DNA of 64,000 nucleotides from Ectopseudomonas toyotomiensis (GCF_900115695.1 NZ_FOXK01000002.1:372001-436000); one strand, 5' to 3'. Numbered from the stretch's first letter, positions 14,355-26,669 are shown. The notes: generated by a model not told the origin, from the sequence alone. Numbers and translations are program-made.

Positions 14355-15224
14355 ATGGATGCCTGGCAACGACTCAATCCGCAGCTGCTGCGTTATTTTC
14401 TCGCCGTGGCTCGGGAGGGCTCGCTGAGCGCCGCCGGCGTGCGCCTGCACTGCGTGCCGTCGAACGTCTCGGCGCGCCTTCGTCAATTGGAGCAGCAACT
14501 GGACATCCGGCTTTTTCAGCGTCATGGGCAGCGTCTGCGAGTGACTGCGGCCGGCGAACGTCTGCTGCCCCATGCCGAGCATCTGGAACAGCTTTGCCAG
14601 ATGGCCTGGCGCAGCGTGCAGGAAGATATCTGGAGCGGCGATCTGCGTCTGGGTTCGATGGAAACCACCGCCGCGGTGCGTTTGCCTGAGCTGCTGGCGG
14701 CTTTCCATCAGCGGGCTCCGCGAGTGAACCTGCAGCTCAGTACCGGGCCGAGCCGGCGACTGGTCGAGGGGGTGTTGTCAGGAGAACTGGACGGCGGATT
14801 GATCGGCGGGCCGTTCGAGCATCCTCAGCTCGACTGCCTGCCCATCTGGCAGGAGGAACTGATGCTGGTGCTGCCGCCCGAGCAGGATGGCACCCAACTG
14901 GAGAGTCGACCGCAGACTCTGCTGGGTTTTCCCGATGGATGCCATTACCGCGAGCGCCTTGAGCGCTGGGCAGTCAGTCGTGGTTTGCAGGTGGCGGCGC
15001 GGCAGAGCTATGGCTCCATCGACGCCATCTTTGCCGGCATTGCTGCCGGCATGGGGATTGGCCTGTTGCCACGCAGCCTGCTCGACAGTCACCCGCGTGT
15101 GCATCTGGTGCAATACCAGGCCATCGCCCCTGAGCTTGGCGCAACGACTACATTGTTGGTACGTCGTCGCGACGCCGGTGAGCACCCGCCGCTGGCCTTG
15201 TTGCTGGAGCTGATGCGCGCGTAA
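14355..15224 (+). CDS. LysR-family transcriptional regulator
   Basis: A 289-residue regulator with an N-terminal winged helix-turn-helix (about residues 5-65, FLAVAREGSLSAAGVRLH and RLRQLEQQLDIRLFQR) and a periplasmic-binding-protein-like effector domain (about 90-285). Divergence from the MFS and nitronate monooxygenase operon makes that operon the likely target. Met at 14355 starts a standard LysR N-terminus; upstream in-frame ATG codons would add a non-conserved 17 residues and cover the operator. Confidence 0.88.
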   Translation: MDAWQRLNPQLLRYFLAVAREGSLSAAGVRLHCVPSNVSARLRQLEQQLDIRLFQRHGQRLRVTAAGERLLPHAEHLEQLCQMAWRSVQEDIWSGDLRLGSMETTAAVRLPELLAAFHQRAPRVNLQLSTGPSRRLVEGVLSGELDGGLIGGPFEHPQLDCLPIWQEELMLVLPPEQDGTQLESRPQTLLGFPDGCHYRERLERWAVSRGLQVAARQSYGSIDAIFAGIAAGMGIGLLPRSLLDSHPRVHLVQYQAIAPELGATTTLLVRRRDAGEHPPLALLLELMRA

Positions 15225-15268
15225 AGCCCTTCCAACGGGTAAACTTGGCGACCGCTTTGGAGACCTCC

Positions 15269-16117
15269 ATGAACTACCGCCACGCCTTCCATGCCGGCAA
15301 TCACGCCGACGTACTCAAGCATCTGGTGCTGACTCGCCTGATCAGCCTGTTGTCGAAAAAGGAGGCACCTTTCGCCTACCTCGACAGTCATGCCGGACTC
15401 GGTTTGTACGACCTGCATGGCGATGCTGCCAGCCGTACCGGCGAGTACCTGGAGGGCATCGCACGCCTGTGGCAGGCTGAGCACCTGCCGGATGCCGTGG
15501 AGGCCTATCTGGAGGTGGTGCGGGCGATGAATCCCGATGGCGAGCTGCGCTATTACCCCGGCTCGCCCGAACTGGCGCGGCTGCTCAGCCGTGAGCAGGA
15601 TCACTTGCAACTCAACGAAAAACATCCCGAGGACGGCCGCCTGCTCAAGGACAACATGCGTGGCGACCGCCGCGTCGCTGTGCACCTGGGCGAGGGCTGG
15701 CACGTGCCGCGGGCGCTGATGCCGACCCGCGAGAAGCGCGTGCTGCTGCTGATCGATCCGCCATTTGAAAAGACCGACGAGCTGCAGCGCTGTGTCGAGG
15801 CCTTGAACGAAGCGCACGGCCGCATGCGTCAGGCCATCGTCGCGATCTGGTACCCGATCAAGGATGAGCGACAGCTGGCGCGCTTCTATCGTGACCTGAG
15901 CAAGAGCGCTGCGCCCAAGCTGCTGCGCGCAGAGCTTTACGTGCACGCGCCGGACGATGCCACGCGCCTGAGCGGCTCGGGTCTGGTGATCAGCAATCCG
16001 CCATGGGGCCTGGAAGATGAGCTCAAGCAGCTGCTGCCCTGGCTGGCCGATGTGCTTGGCCAGAGCCAGGGCGGCTGGCGCCTGGATTGGCTGATCGAGG
16101 AAAAGTCGGCCGGTTGA
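15269..16117 (+). CDS. rlmJ: 23S rRNA (adenine(2030)-N6)-methyltransferase RlmJ
   Basis: A 282-residue SAM-dependent methyltransferase that modifies A2030 of 23S rRNA. The N-terminus MNYRHAFHAGNHADVLKH is characteristic, LDSHAGLGLYDL is the SAM-binding loop, and LLIDPPFE is the catalytic DPPF motif. A late SNPPWGLEDELKQLLPWLA motif completes the RlmJ pattern. The start at 15269 sits after GGAGACCTCC. Confidence 0.95.
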   Translation: MNYRHAFHAGNHADVLKHLVLTRLISLLSKKEAPFAYLDSHAGLGLYDLHGDAASRTGEYLEGIARLWQAEHLPDAVEAYLEVVRAMNPDGELRYYPGSPELARLLSREQDHLQLNEKHPEDGRLLKDNMRGDRRVAVHLGEGWHVPRALMPTREKRVLLLIDPPFEKTDELQRCVEALNEAHGRMRQAIVAIWYPIKDERQLARFYRDLSKSAAPKLLRAELYVHAPDDATRLSGSGLVISNPPWGLEDELKQLLPWLADVLGQSQGGWRLDWLIEEKSAG

Positions 16118-16128
16118 GCGAGCGGGGC

Positions 16129-16150
16129 GGTGCGCATGGCGCACCCTACG
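16129..16150. repeat. REP-like palindrome
   Basis: GGTGCGC-ATG-GCGCACC followed by CTACG is a perfect 7-bp dyad. It resembles a short repeat that recurs between genes in several Pseudomonas species (from memory). It lies between the convergent ends of rlmJ and the HD-GYP gene and could also act as a weak bidirectional hairpin. Confidence 0.5.
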
Positions 16151-16195
16151 GCCACGCAGCTGTCACCTGGAGACAAAGTCGTCGCTGGCGGCTGC

Positions 16196-17449
16196 TCAAG
16201 CCGGCTTGTGGTTGGGCTCGATGTGGTAGCTGAGGTTGCGCCGCGGGCTGAGGTACTCCAGCACCTCCAGCGGTAGCTGCGAGGGGCGCAGGCTGCGGGC
16301 GATGGCGAGCTTCGGCTCCTGGGCAAGATCGACGATCAGGGCTTCCTGCTTGGGAATGTCGGCGTCGTAGAGAATCAGTGTCGGTTTCAACGCCTGAGTT
16401 GGGTTCATGCCCAGCACCAGCGCATAGCGCTCATCTTCCAGCTGCACCAGGCTGCCCGGCGGGTAGATGCCCATCACGCGAACGAAGGCCTTCAGCGCTA
16501 CCTCGTCGAAATACTCGCGCTGCTGCTTGAACATCAGCGCCAGGGCTTCGTGTGGGCTTAGCGCCTGGCGCGGGTCGAGCGGGTTGCACAGCCCGTCGAA
16601 ATGGTTGGTGATGGCCACCAGACGACTCAGGCGGCCGATAGCGGCCTCGCGCAGCCCACGCGGGTAGCCACTGCCGTCGCAGTGCTCGTGATGTTCATGG
16701 ATGATGCGCAGCACCTCGTCATCGAGCATCAGTTTCTGCCCCATGCGCAGGCCGAAGTCGGTGTGCATCTGCAGCAGTTGCTGCTCCGGGCGGCTCAAAG
16801 GGGCGGGCTTGAGTAGCACCTTGCTCGGCACTTCCAGCTTGCCGATATCGTGCAACAGGGCGCCGAGGCCGAGGCTATGACAGGCCTCGCTGTCGAGTCC
16901 GAGCTGGCGTCCGAGCAGCAGGGACAACACGGTGACGTTGAGGGCGTGGAAGTAACTGTCCTCGGCCGCCTTGCCGGTGATGCCATGCAGCACCACGCCA
17001 GGCGCTCCAAGCAGCGTCTCGACCATCTCGCCGACAATGACGCCGGCTTGACGCATGGCGTCTTCCGGGCGGCTGCGCAGGGTCTGGTTGAGCATCTTGA
17101 TGCGTTGGCTGGCCTCGATGAAGCGGCGATCCACCTCGGCCAGGCGACTGCGCAGGTGACGCAGTTTTTCCACGCGTTCCTGGCGTGCCTGACTCTGCGG
17201 GTCGATTGGCGGTTCTTCGACAGGAGGGGCGGTGATGCTGTCGACGAGAGACGGAGGCGGGCAGTCGCTGCGCGCCGGGTCATAGCGCAACTGCTTCAGG
17301 TTGAGCGCGCGCAAGGCGCGAATCTGCGCTTCGTCCTTGATCTTGAAATTGCTGAAGGCGAAATCATGCTCCCACCAGCTCAGGTCCAGATGAACGTAGA
17401 GGCCGACGCAAAGCTGATCGGGGGTGATGGTGGGCAGAGGGGCGGGCAT
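16196..17449 (-). CDS. HD-GYP domain c-di-GMP phosphodiesterase with DUF3391
   Basis: A 417-residue cytoplasmic protein predicted to hydrolyse c-di-GMP to pGpG or GMP. The N-terminal 130 residues match the DUF3391 arrangement. The HD-GYP domain follows with His168, the His200-Asp201 pair in LLHDIGKLEVP, and GSGYPRG with Gly261-Tyr262-Pro263, so the key residues are intact. It lacks a receiver domain or membrane segment. It lies beside the YjfB-like gene and close to dipA, which makes this a c-di-GMP-turnover neighbourhood. Confidence 0.9.
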   Translation of the reverse strand: MPAPLPTITPDQLCVGLYVHLDLSWWEHDFAFSNFKIKDEAQIRALRALNLKQLRYDPARSDCPPPSLVDSITAPPVEEPPIDPQSQARQERVEKLRHLRSRLAEVDRRFIEASQRIKMLNQTLRSRPEDAMRQAGVIVGEMVETLLGAPGVVLHGITGKAAEDSYFHALNVTVLSLLLGRQLGLDSEACHSLGLGALLHDIGKLEVPSKVLLKPAPLSRPEQQLLQMHTDFGLRMGQKLMLDDEVLRIIHEHHEHCDGSGYPRGLREAAIGRLSRLVAITNHFDGLCNPLDPRQALSPHEALALMFKQQREYFDEVALKAFVRVMGIYPPGSLVQLEDERYALVLGMNPTQALKPTLILYDADIPKQEALIVDLAQEPKLAIARSLRPSQLPLEVLEYLSPRRNLSYHIEPNHKPA

Positions 17450-17519
17450 GCCGGGCTCGTCGATCGATGGCTAATTGCCCGCAGTTTAGTCCGGCTGATG
17501 GCCTGAAGGCATTAGTTGT

Positions 17520-17717
17520 TCAGGCCATCACGTCGATGCTGTTGCCCAGGTTGGGCGGATTGCTGGGGGCGCTGACCGGTGCAGCTGACTGCACTAGCCC
17601 TGTGATATTGGCGGCCTGCAGCTCCAGCGTCTTGCGCAGCAGCAGAAGCGACATCTGCGCGGAGATCTGCGCCGATGCCTGACTCGATACCTGGCTGGAA
17701 ATGCTGCTCAGCTCCAC
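17520..17717 (-). CDS. Small putative motility protein (YjfB-like)
   Basis: A 65-residue protein starting at GTG (17715-17717). It has a Ser/Gln-rich amphipathic N-terminal half and a C-terminal NSIDVMA, both typical of the YjfB-like putative motility family. No signal peptide or membrane segment is visible. It is 70 bp upstream of the HD-GYP gene on the same strand and just downstream of msrA. The family has no firm biochemical role; a link to flagellar or c-di-GMP functions is inference from the neighbours. Confidence 0.7.
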   Translation of the reverse strand: MELSSISSQVSSQASAQISAQMSLLLLRKTLELQAANITGLVQSAAPVSAPSNPPNLGNSIDVMA

Positions 17718-17733
17718 GACCCGTTACCCGTGC

Positions 17734-18387
17734 TCAAGATTCAGGGGGTAGACATACGCCTGTTCCGCCGAGGCCGCAATAGCCGCCCGGATTCTTCGCC
17801 AGGTATTGTTGGTGATAGGTCTCGGCGTAGTAGAAGGTCGGCGCCTCGGCGATTTCAGTGGTGATGCTGCCCACTCCGGCCTTGTCCAGCTCGGCCTGGA
17901 AGCGTGCCTGGCTGGCCTTGGCGGCGCGAAGTTGAGCGTCGTCCTGGCAGTAGATCGCCGAGCGGTACTGAGTGCCCTGGTCGTTGCCCTGGCGCATGCC
18001 CTGGGTTGGGTTATGCACTTCCCAGAACACCTTGAGCAGCGCTTCGAAGCTGGTCTGCTGCGGATCGAACACCACCAGTACCACTTCGGTGTGTCCGGTC
18101 AGGCCCGAGCAGACTTCCTCATAGGTGGGGTTGGGCGTGAGGCCACCGGCATAGCCGACCGCCGTGCTGAACACGCCAGGCTGTTGCCAGAAGCGTCGTT
18201 CGGCGCCCCAGAAGCAGCCGAGACCGAACACCGCCTGTTGCAGGCCGGCGGGGAAGGGCGCTTTGATCGGATTGCCGTTGACGTAATGAGTGTCTGCCAC
18301 TGGCATCGCCTCTGCGCGGCCGGGCAAGGCCTGCTCGGCAGACGGCAGGACATCCTTGTTAACGAGAATCTGGGAACGCAGAACCAT
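17734..18387 (-). CDS. msrA: Peptide-methionine (S)-S-oxide reductase MsrA
   Basis: A 217-residue repair enzyme that reduces methionine-S-sulfoxide in proteins using thioredoxin. The catalytic motif [11 protein letters not shown] carries the nucleophilic Cys, and the C-terminal [13 protein letters not shown] carries recycling cysteines. The length and the N-terminal extension fit the gammaproteobacterial MsrA of about 210 residues. The start at 18387 follows CAGGAGA; the same reading frame remains open much further upstream inside dipA, but that is a shadow frame. Confidence 0.95.
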   Translation of the reverse strand: MVLRSQILVNKDVLPSAEQALPGRAEAMPVADTHYVNGNPIKAPFPAGLQQAVFGLGCFWGAERRFWQQPGVFSTAVGYAGGLTPNPTYEEVCSGLTGHTEVVLVVFDPQQTSFEALLKVFWEVHNPTQGMRQGNDQGTQYRSAIYCQDDAQLRAAKASQARFQAELDKAGVGSITTEIAEAPTFYYAETYHQQYLAKNPGGYCGLGGTGVCLPPES

Positions 18388-18437
18388 GTCGGTCTCCTGG
18401 AAGTGGGTAGGTAGTGGACTACGCGCAGTGAGGCGTA

Positions 18438-21143
18438 TTACGTCCGTTGGTCGGCCTGTGGCCGGCAGGGGTAGCGGCGCAGGCTGTCGATCAGTTCGCG
18501 GCCGGGAATCGGCTTGTCGAACAGGTAGCCCTGACCTACGTCGCATTGCTGGCGGCGCAGGAAACCGAGCTGGGCACCAGTCTCGATGCCTTCTGCGACC
18601 ACCTTGAGCTTGAGGTTGTGGGCCATGGCAATCACCGCTGAGGTGATCTCCATGTCGTCCTGATTGTCGGGAATGTCCTTGATGAAACTGCGATCGATCT
18701 TGATCACGTCGATGGGGAATTTCTTCAGGTAGCTGAGCGAGGAATAACCGGTGCCGAAGTCGTCCATGGCCAGGGTCAGGCCCAGGCTCTTGAGGCGGCC
18801 GAGCTGGTGGCGGGTGTCCTCGGTGGCTTCCAGCAGCAGGCTCTCGGTCAGCTCCAGCTCCAGCAGGCGCGGGTCGAGCTGTTCTTCGTGCAGGATGGCG
18901 GCGATGGAGCCGACCAGATCGGGGTCGGAGAACTGCTTGGGTGACAGGTTGATCGCCACCTGCAGTTCGCCCATGCCGATGGCGGCGATCTGCTTGCTCA
19001 TGCGGCAGGCCTGACGCACTACCCACTTGCCGATGGGAATGATCAGGCCGGTTTCCTCGGCGACGCTGATGAACTGGTCAGGGCGGATCATGCCCTTCTC
19101 CGGATGGTGCCAGCGCAGCAGCGCTTCCAGGCCCAGCAACTGGCCGTTTTTTAGGCACAGCTTGGGTTGGTAGAACACCTCCAGTTCACTCTGGGTCAAG
19201 GCTCGGCGCAGATTGTTCTCGACGAACAGCTTGTAGTTGGCCTCGGCATTGAGCTCTTCGGTGAACAGCTGCACCTGATGCTTGCCGTTGGCCTTGGCCT
19301 TGTGCAGGGCAAGGCCGGCGTGCTTCATCAACGTCTGCGGGTCGTCGCCGTGTTCCGGGGCCAGGGCCAGGCCAAGCGAGCCGGTGATGCTTATCAACTG
19401 GTTATCGACGAACAGCGGCTTGTCCAGGGTCTGCAGCACCTGATGAGCGACGCGCAGGCCAGTGTCCTGATCGCCACCGTCGAGCAGGATGGCGAATTCG
19501 TTGCTGGCAAAGCGTGCCAGTGTGCCCTTGGCGCCGAGGCTGTTGCGCAGGCGCCGGGCCAGGGCCGAGAGCAGCTTGTCGCCGGTCTGGTGGCCGAGGC
19601 TGTCGTTGATCCGCTTGAAGTTGTCGATGTCCACCAACAGCAGGACCAGCGGCTGCTGCGTATTCTGAGCAAAGCGTTGTTCGAGGCTGCGGATGAACGA
19701 GGGGCGATTGCCCAGATTGGTCAGGTTGTCGGTATAGGCCAGGCGTTCGATGCGCTGCTGCGCCAGCTTGGCTTCGGTGACGTCTTCGTAGATGCCGATG
19801 TAGTGGGTCAGCTCGCCATCGTCGCCATACACCTTGGATATCGACAGATGGCCCCAGTAGGGGTCCAGGTTCTTGCGTCGGCTGCGGAACTCGCCCTGCC
19901 AACTGCTGTGCTCGGCCAGGCTCGAGCCGGCATCGAACAGCAGGTCGCTGAGGTTGTTCAGCGCCGGCAGCTCGGACAGGCGGTGACCACAGACCTCGTC
20001 GCTGCTGTACAGGGTGATGGCCGTGAAGCTGGGGTTGACGTACTCCACCCGGCCGTCGCGGTCGACGAGCAGAAAGGCGCTGGCGCTCTGTTCGACGGCG
20101 CGCTGGAACAGATGCAGGGCGCTGGTGGCGCTGCGTTTCTGTTGGTTGATCAGCACCTGGGCGAACTGATCAGCCAACTCGCCGGCGAAGGCGATCTCGT
20201 CGGCCTGCCAGGTGCGCAGGCCGCCGATATGCTCCAGGCAGAGCACGCCGACTACTTCACCTTCGATGCGTATGCTGGCGTCGAGCATCGAGCAGATATC
20301 CAGCGGCTGCAGGTAGCTGGCGGCCAGTTCGCAGGTGCGCGGATCGCGCTGGGCGTCGTGCGCGTCGATGGCGCGGCCGCTGTGCAGCGCTTGCAGATAC
20401 TGCGGAAAATTACGTGCGTTTATCGACGGTAGTTGTTCGTGACGATCCAGGTCGCGGCGGTACAGCGACACGGAATCCAGGTGATGACTGCTCAGCTTCC
20501 AGATGCCGGCGCGAGCGACACCGTAGACCTCGCAGGCGGCCTGGGTGATCAGTTCGGCCGCTTCCTGCTGAGGGTCGCTGGAGGTGTAGCGCTGGCGCGC
20601 CAGACGCACGATCAGCTGCTGCTGGGTACGCGAACGGGCGAGGTGTTGTAGGTGGTCATTCTGAGTGCGCTGATATTGCTGCAGAGAGCTGCGCAGTTGC
20701 TGATTTTGCGTGTACAGCTCCTGTTCGGCAGGGGCGAACTGATCGAGGCTCTCGTCCGCTACCAGCAGATAGCCGCGCAGCAACTGGCGGTTGCGCTGTT
20801 TGAAGGGTTCGCCCATCTCCAGCAGGGTCAGAGCACCTTGCGGGGTATGCAGGGTGTAGCGCACCAGGTAATGCGGGCCTTGCAGCAGTTGCTGCTGGAT
20901 GGCGTCGTGCAGGCGATAGCGCGCTTCGGGCTCCATCAGGCTGGCGTAGGGGGCATCCACCAGTGCACAGAGATCGCTGGCGCTGATACCGAGCTGGCGT
21001 TCACAGGCCGGGTCTAGAAACAGCAGCGCCCAGCTTGGCTCGTTCAAGCGCTCGAAACGCAGCATGCCGAGCCGCGAGGGCACTGGCAACTGCGTCACAA
21101 CCTCGGCTGCCGAGCGTGCGCTGGCATCGGGATGGCTTTTCAT
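18438..21143 (-). CDS. dipA: c-di-GMP phosphodiesterase DipA (PAS-GAF-PAS-GGDEF-EAL)
   Basis: A 901-residue cytoplasmic protein. Order: a PAS-like domain (about 25-130), coiled coil (about 145-185), GAF (about 195-340), PAS (about 355-470), GGDEF (about 480-640) and EAL (about 650-895). The GGDEF signature is replaced by ASNEF, so cyclase activity is not expected. EAL residues are intact ([34 protein letters not shown]). In P. aeruginosa this gene next to aceF is DipA, needed for biofilm dispersion (known for the family). The start at 21143 has a poor ribosome site; a Met at 21182 is the alternative. Confidence 0.9.
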   Translation of the reverse strand: MKSHPDASARSAAEVVTQLPVPSRLGMLRFERLNEPSWALLFLDPACERQLGISASDLCALVDAPYASLMEPEARYRLHDAIQQQLLQGPHYLVRYTLHTPQGALTLLEMGEPFKQRNRQLLRGYLLVADESLDQFAPAEQELYTQNQQLRSSLQQYQRTQNDHLQHLARSRTQQQLIVRLARQRYTSSDPQQEAAELITQAACEVYGVARAGIWKLSSHHLDSVSLYRRDLDRHEQLPSINARNFPQYLQALHSGRAIDAHDAQRDPRTCELAASYLQPLDICSMLDASIRIEGEVVGVLCLEHIGGLRTWQADEIAFAGELADQFAQVLINQQKRSATSALHLFQRAVEQSASAFLLVDRDGRVEYVNPSFTAITLYSSDEVCGHRLSELPALNNLSDLLFDAGSSLAEHSSWQGEFRSRRKNLDPYWGHLSISKVYGDDGELTHYIGIYEDVTEAKLAQQRIERLAYTDNLTNLGNRPSFIRSLEQRFAQNTQQPLVLLLVDIDNFKRINDSLGHQTGDKLLSALARRLRNSLGAKGTLARFASNEFAILLDGGDQDTGLRVAHQVLQTLDKPLFVDNQLISITGSLGLALAPEHGDDPQTLMKHAGLALHKAKANGKHQVQLFTEELNAEANYKLFVENNLRRALTQSELEVFYQPKLCLKNGQLLGLEALLRWHHPEKGMIRPDQFISVAEETGLIIPIGKWVVRQACRMSKQIAAIGMGELQVAINLSPKQFSDPDLVGSIAAILHEEQLDPRLLELELTESLLLEATEDTRHQLGRLKSLGLTLAMDDFGTGYSSLSYLKKFPIDVIKIDRSFIKDIPDNQDDMEITSAVIAMAHNLKLKVVAEGIETGAQLGFLRRQQCDVGQGYLFDKPIPGRELIDSLRRYPCRPQADQRT

Positions 21144-21282
21144 TGGGCGGCGGGCTTCCAGTATGCTGACCAGGCGAGGCATCCGTTCTCAGTACAGGGC
21201 CGCTGCTGCCAGAGGGCGCAGCGGCACGGACGGAGGCTAGGGCTCAGGCCTACTTCACTATAGCGTTCGGCAAGGGTGCATC

Positions 21283-21825
21283 ATGCAAGCGAGACTGACA
21301 AGAAAACTCATGGCCATGGTGCTTGGCGGAGCACTTTTTACGGCCATACCCGCGGTTGCCGGCGCCGATGATGCGGCGACGCTGCAGGGCGCCGAGCAGG
21401 CTGCTTATCTGGACGGGCTCAAGCGTCTTTATCTGACCGACAACGAGCGCAATGCGTTGCTCGCGCACAGCAATGCATTGCTGGAAACCTACGCCCTGCG
21501 CGCGGGTTACCAGGTTGGCCAGGCGCAGCGGCAGGACCTCCTGTATCGCTTCAATGTCGGCAATGTCGGCAATGCCGGCGAGCTTATCTTGCGTGAGGAG
21601 AGTCGTGGCGCGCAGGGCACCGCCATCTCGGTGCGCAATCAGCGTGTTGCGGTGTTCGGTATCGATCCGTTCATCCGCTACGAGTGTCCGACCGGCGGTA
21701 TCCGCTGTGTGCTGTTCAATCCGGCTGATGGCAGCCCGTTGCTGAGCATCGTGCGTGATCACCAGGGCGCGGGCGAGTTGGCCAAGGCGCTGAGCTTTCT
21801 GATTCGCAATGTGCAGAAGGGCTGA
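21283..21825 (+). CDS. Secreted or periplasmic protein of unknown function
   Basis: A 180-residue protein with a clear signal peptide (RKLMAMVLGGALF, cleavage likely after AVAGA near residue 28). The mature part is soluble, has no lipobox, and contains two cysteines (ECPTGGIRCVLFN) that could form a disulfide. The C-terminal phrase NPADGSPLLSIVRD precedes an amphipathic helix. I do not recognise a domain. It is preceded by AAGGGTG and stands alone on the plus strand between dipA and the aceF terminator. Confidence 0.7.
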   Translation: MQARLTRKLMAMVLGGALFTAIPAVAGADDAATLQGAEQAAYLDGLKRLYLTDNERNALLAHSNALLETYALRAGYQVGQAQRQDLLYRFNVGNVGNAGELILREESRGAQGTAISVRNQRVAVFGIDPFIRYECPTGGIRCVLFNPADGSPLLSIVRDHQGAGELAKALSFLIRNVQKG

Positions 21826-21853
21826 GAGGCCTCACACCGCTCTGAAAGAATGC

Positions 21854-21883
21854 AAAAAAAACCCCGCCTGAATGGGCGGGGTT
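21854..21883 (-). terminator. Intrinsic terminator of aceEF
   Basis: On the minus strand, AACCCCGCC and its inverted copy form a 9-bp stem around a 6-nt loop, followed by a run of eight T. It lies 32 bp beyond the aceF stop codon. There is no T-run for the opposite direction. Confidence 0.92.
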
Positions 21884-21914
21884 GAGGATGCGAGCGTGGC
21901 GTGCTCGAAACGAT

Positions 21915-23885
21915 TTACAGCAGGATGGTGCGGATATCGGCCAGCAGCTGCGACAGACGCTGAGTGAAGCGTGCGGCGGCAGCGCCGTTGATCACGCGGT
22001 GGTCGTAGGACAGCGACAGCGGCAGCATCAGCTTGGGCTGGAAGGCCTTGCCATCCCACACCGGCTGCATGGTCGCCTTGCTGACCCCCAGGATCGCCAC
22101 TTCCGGCGCGTTGACGATCGGCGTGAAGCCGGTGCCGCCAATGTGGCCGAGGCTGGAAATGGTGAAGCAGGCGCCCTGCATGTCATCAGCCGAAAGCTTC
22201 TTGGTGCGCGCTTTTTCTGCCAGTGCGGCGGCCTCAGCCGCAAGCTGCAGCAGGCTCTTCTGATCGACGTTCTTGATCACCGGCACCAGCAGGCCGTCCG
22301 GCGTATCGACAGCGAAGCCGATGTGCACGTACTTCTTGCGGATGATCGCCTTGCCACTCGGGGCCAGCGAACTGTTGAAGTCCGGCAGTTCCTTGAGCAG
22401 GTGGGCGCAGGCCTTGAGCAGCAGCGGCAGCACGGTCAGCTTGACTCCGGCCTTTTCCGCCACGGCTTTCTGCGCGACGCGGAAGGCTTCCAGGTCGGTG
22501 ATATCGGCCGAATCGAACTGGGTCACATGCGGCACGTTGAGCCAGCTGCGGTGCAGGTTGGCGGCGCCGACCTGCATCAGGCGGGTCATCGCCACTTCTT
22601 CGATTTCGCCGAACTTGCTGAAGTCCACGGTCGGGATCGGCGGGATGCCGGCGCCACCGGTGGCAGCAGCAGTCGCCTGCGGTGCGGCCTTGGCCTTGTG
22701 CATCATCGCCTTGACGTACACCTGCACGTCTTCCTTGAGGATGCGACCTTTCGGGCCGGTGCCGGCGATATCCGCCAGTTCCACGCCGAAGTCACGAGCC
22801 AGCTGACGCACAGCCGGGCCAGCATGCACCTTGGCGCCATCGCGCTTGGGTGCGTTGGCGACTTCGGCGGCAGCAGCCGACAGCGAGGCAATGGCGCGTA
22901 CTTCGGCGGCCACTTCCGGTGCGGCGCCTTCCGGTACGCGGTGCACTTCCTGGCTGGCTTGCGCCGGCGCGGCTGCCGGGGCAGAACCGGCCACCTTGAG
23001 CTTGAGAATCAGGTCTCCGGTGCCAACTTCGGCGTCCAGCTTGACCAGCACTTCTTCCACCACGCCGGCAGCCGGCGAGGGGATTTCCATGGAGGCCTTG
23101 TCGGACTCCAGGGTGATCAGCGACTGGTCGGCTTCGATCGTGTCACCGGCCTTGACCATGACCTCGATGACCTTGACCTTGCCGTCGGTGCCGATGTCCG
23201 GCACGTGCACGTCCTGCACCGAAGCAGCAGTCGGGGCTGCGGCAGCGGGGGCAGGTGCGGCGGCTGGCGCAGCAGCGGGTGCTGCGGCTTGAGCCGGAGC
23301 AGTGCTGGCGGTTGCGCCACCTGCGGTACGCAGCTTGAGGATCAGGTCGCCGGTGCCAACTTCGGCATCCAGCTTGACCAGCACTTCTTCCACCACGCCG
23401 GCAGCCGGCGAAGGGATTTCCATGGAGGCCTTGTCGGACTCCAGGGTGATCAGCGACTGATCGGCTTCGATTGTGTCGCCGGCCTTGACCATGACTTCGA
23501 TGACCTTGACCTTGCCGTCGGTGCCGATATCCGGCACGTGCACGTCCTGCACGCTGCTGCTGGTTGCAGCGGCGGGCGCGGCAGCCGGAGCGGCCGCTTT
23601 CGGTGCTTCGGCAGGTGCTGCTTCGGCTTTCGGCGCAGGCGCGGCTTGCGCGGCACCTTCGACTTCCAGCACCAGCAGTTCGTCGCCTTCTTTCAGGCGG
23701 TCGCCGATCTTGACCTTGATTTCCTTGACCACGCCGGCTTTGGGCGAGGGCACTTCCATGGAGGCCTTGTCGGACTCCAGGGTCAGTACGCTCTGGTCGG
23801 CTTCGATACGGTCGCCGACCTTGACCAGCAGTTCAATCACCTCGCCTTCACCGCCGAGGTCGGGTACGCGAATCAATTCACTCAT
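21915..23885 (-). CDS. aceF: Pyruvate dehydrogenase complex E2, dihydrolipoyl acetyltransferase
   Basis: A 656-residue core subunit that moves acetyl groups from E1 to CoA. Three lipoyl domains carry lysines at about 40, 152 and 263 within SDKASMEVPSP or SDKASMEIPSP. Ala/Pro-rich linkers separate them. A peripheral-subunit-binding domain follows (VRQLARDFGVELADI), then the catalytic domain ending with the SYDHRVINGA active-site motif. Lipoyl domains 2 and 3 are the same protein sequence over about 70 residues. The gene is 11 bp downstream of aceE and has AAGGAG before its start. Confidence 0.97.
   Translation of the reverse strand: MSELIRVPDLGGEGEVIELLVKVGDRIEADQSVLTLESDKASMEVPSPKAGVVKEIKVKIGDRLKEGDELLVLEVEGAAQAAPAPKAEAAPAEAPKAAAPAAAPAAATSSSVQDVHVPDIGTDGKVKVIEVMVKAGDTIEADQSLITLESDKASMEIPSPAAGVVEEVLVKLDAEVGTGDLILKLRTAGGATASTAPAQAAAPAAAPAAAPAPAAAAPTAASVQDVHVPDIGTDGKVKVIEVMVKAGDTIEADQSLITLESDKASMEIPSPAAGVVEEVLVKLDAEVGTGDLILKLKVAGSAPAAAPAQASQEVHRVPEGAAPEVAAEVRAIASLSAAAAEVANAPKRDGAKVHAGPAVRQLARDFGVELADIAGTGPKGRILKEDVQVYVKAMMHKAKAAPQATAAATGGAGIPPIPTVDFSKFGEIEEVAMTRLMQVGAANLHRSWLNVPHVTQFDSADITDLEAFRVAQKAVAEKAGVKLTVLPLLLKACAHLLKELPDFNSSLAPSGKAIIRKKYVHIGFAVDTPDGLLVPVIKNVDQKSLLQLAAEAAALAEKARTKKLSADDMQGACFTISSLGHIGGTGFTPIVNAPEVAILGVSKATMQPVWDGKAFQPKLMLPLSLSYDHRVINGAAAARFTQRLSQLLADIRTILL
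22999..23219. repeat. Direct repeat copy B within aceF (lipoyl domain 3)
   Basis: 221 bp encoding the third lipoyl domain, offset by exactly 333 bp (111 codons) from copy A. By eye it differs from copy A at only about ten positions, nearly all synonymous. Confidence 0.9.
23332..23552. repeat. Direct repeat copy A within aceF (lipoyl domain 2)
   Basis: 221 bp encoding the second lipoyl domain, matching copy B at roughly 95 percent of positions. Lipoyl domain 1 is clearly more divergent, so the pair reflects recent duplication or continuing gene conversion. Confidence 0.9.
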
Positions 23886-23896
23886 CGCTACGCTCC

Positions 23897-26542
<2,646 letters not shown>

Positions 26543-26654
26543 GGCTTGCTCCAGGGCGGAAAGGCTTCCAGAATCGGAGGCCAGTTGGGTCTCACCGGCT
26601 TTTTGGGCGGGCGAGTTGAAATTCTTGGATTTACCGGGGGTAGGACCGGCCGCT

Positions 26655-26669
26655 TGTAGTTTTACTACA
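26655..26669. promoter_or_regulatory. Palindrome 1, candidate GntR-type operator
   Basis: TGTAGT-TTT-ACTACA is a perfect 6-bp dyad with a 3-nt centre. It contains TNGTNNNACNA, the consensus usually given for FadR-subfamily GntR regulators, to which PdhR belongs. It lies about 112 bp upstream of aceE and 144 bp upstream of glnE. Confidence 0.6.

Noticed and set aside
18388..19026. A 213-codon N-terminal extension of msrA
   Set aside because: The frame continues through dipA in another reading frame; AGGAG before 18387 and MsrA family length fix the start.
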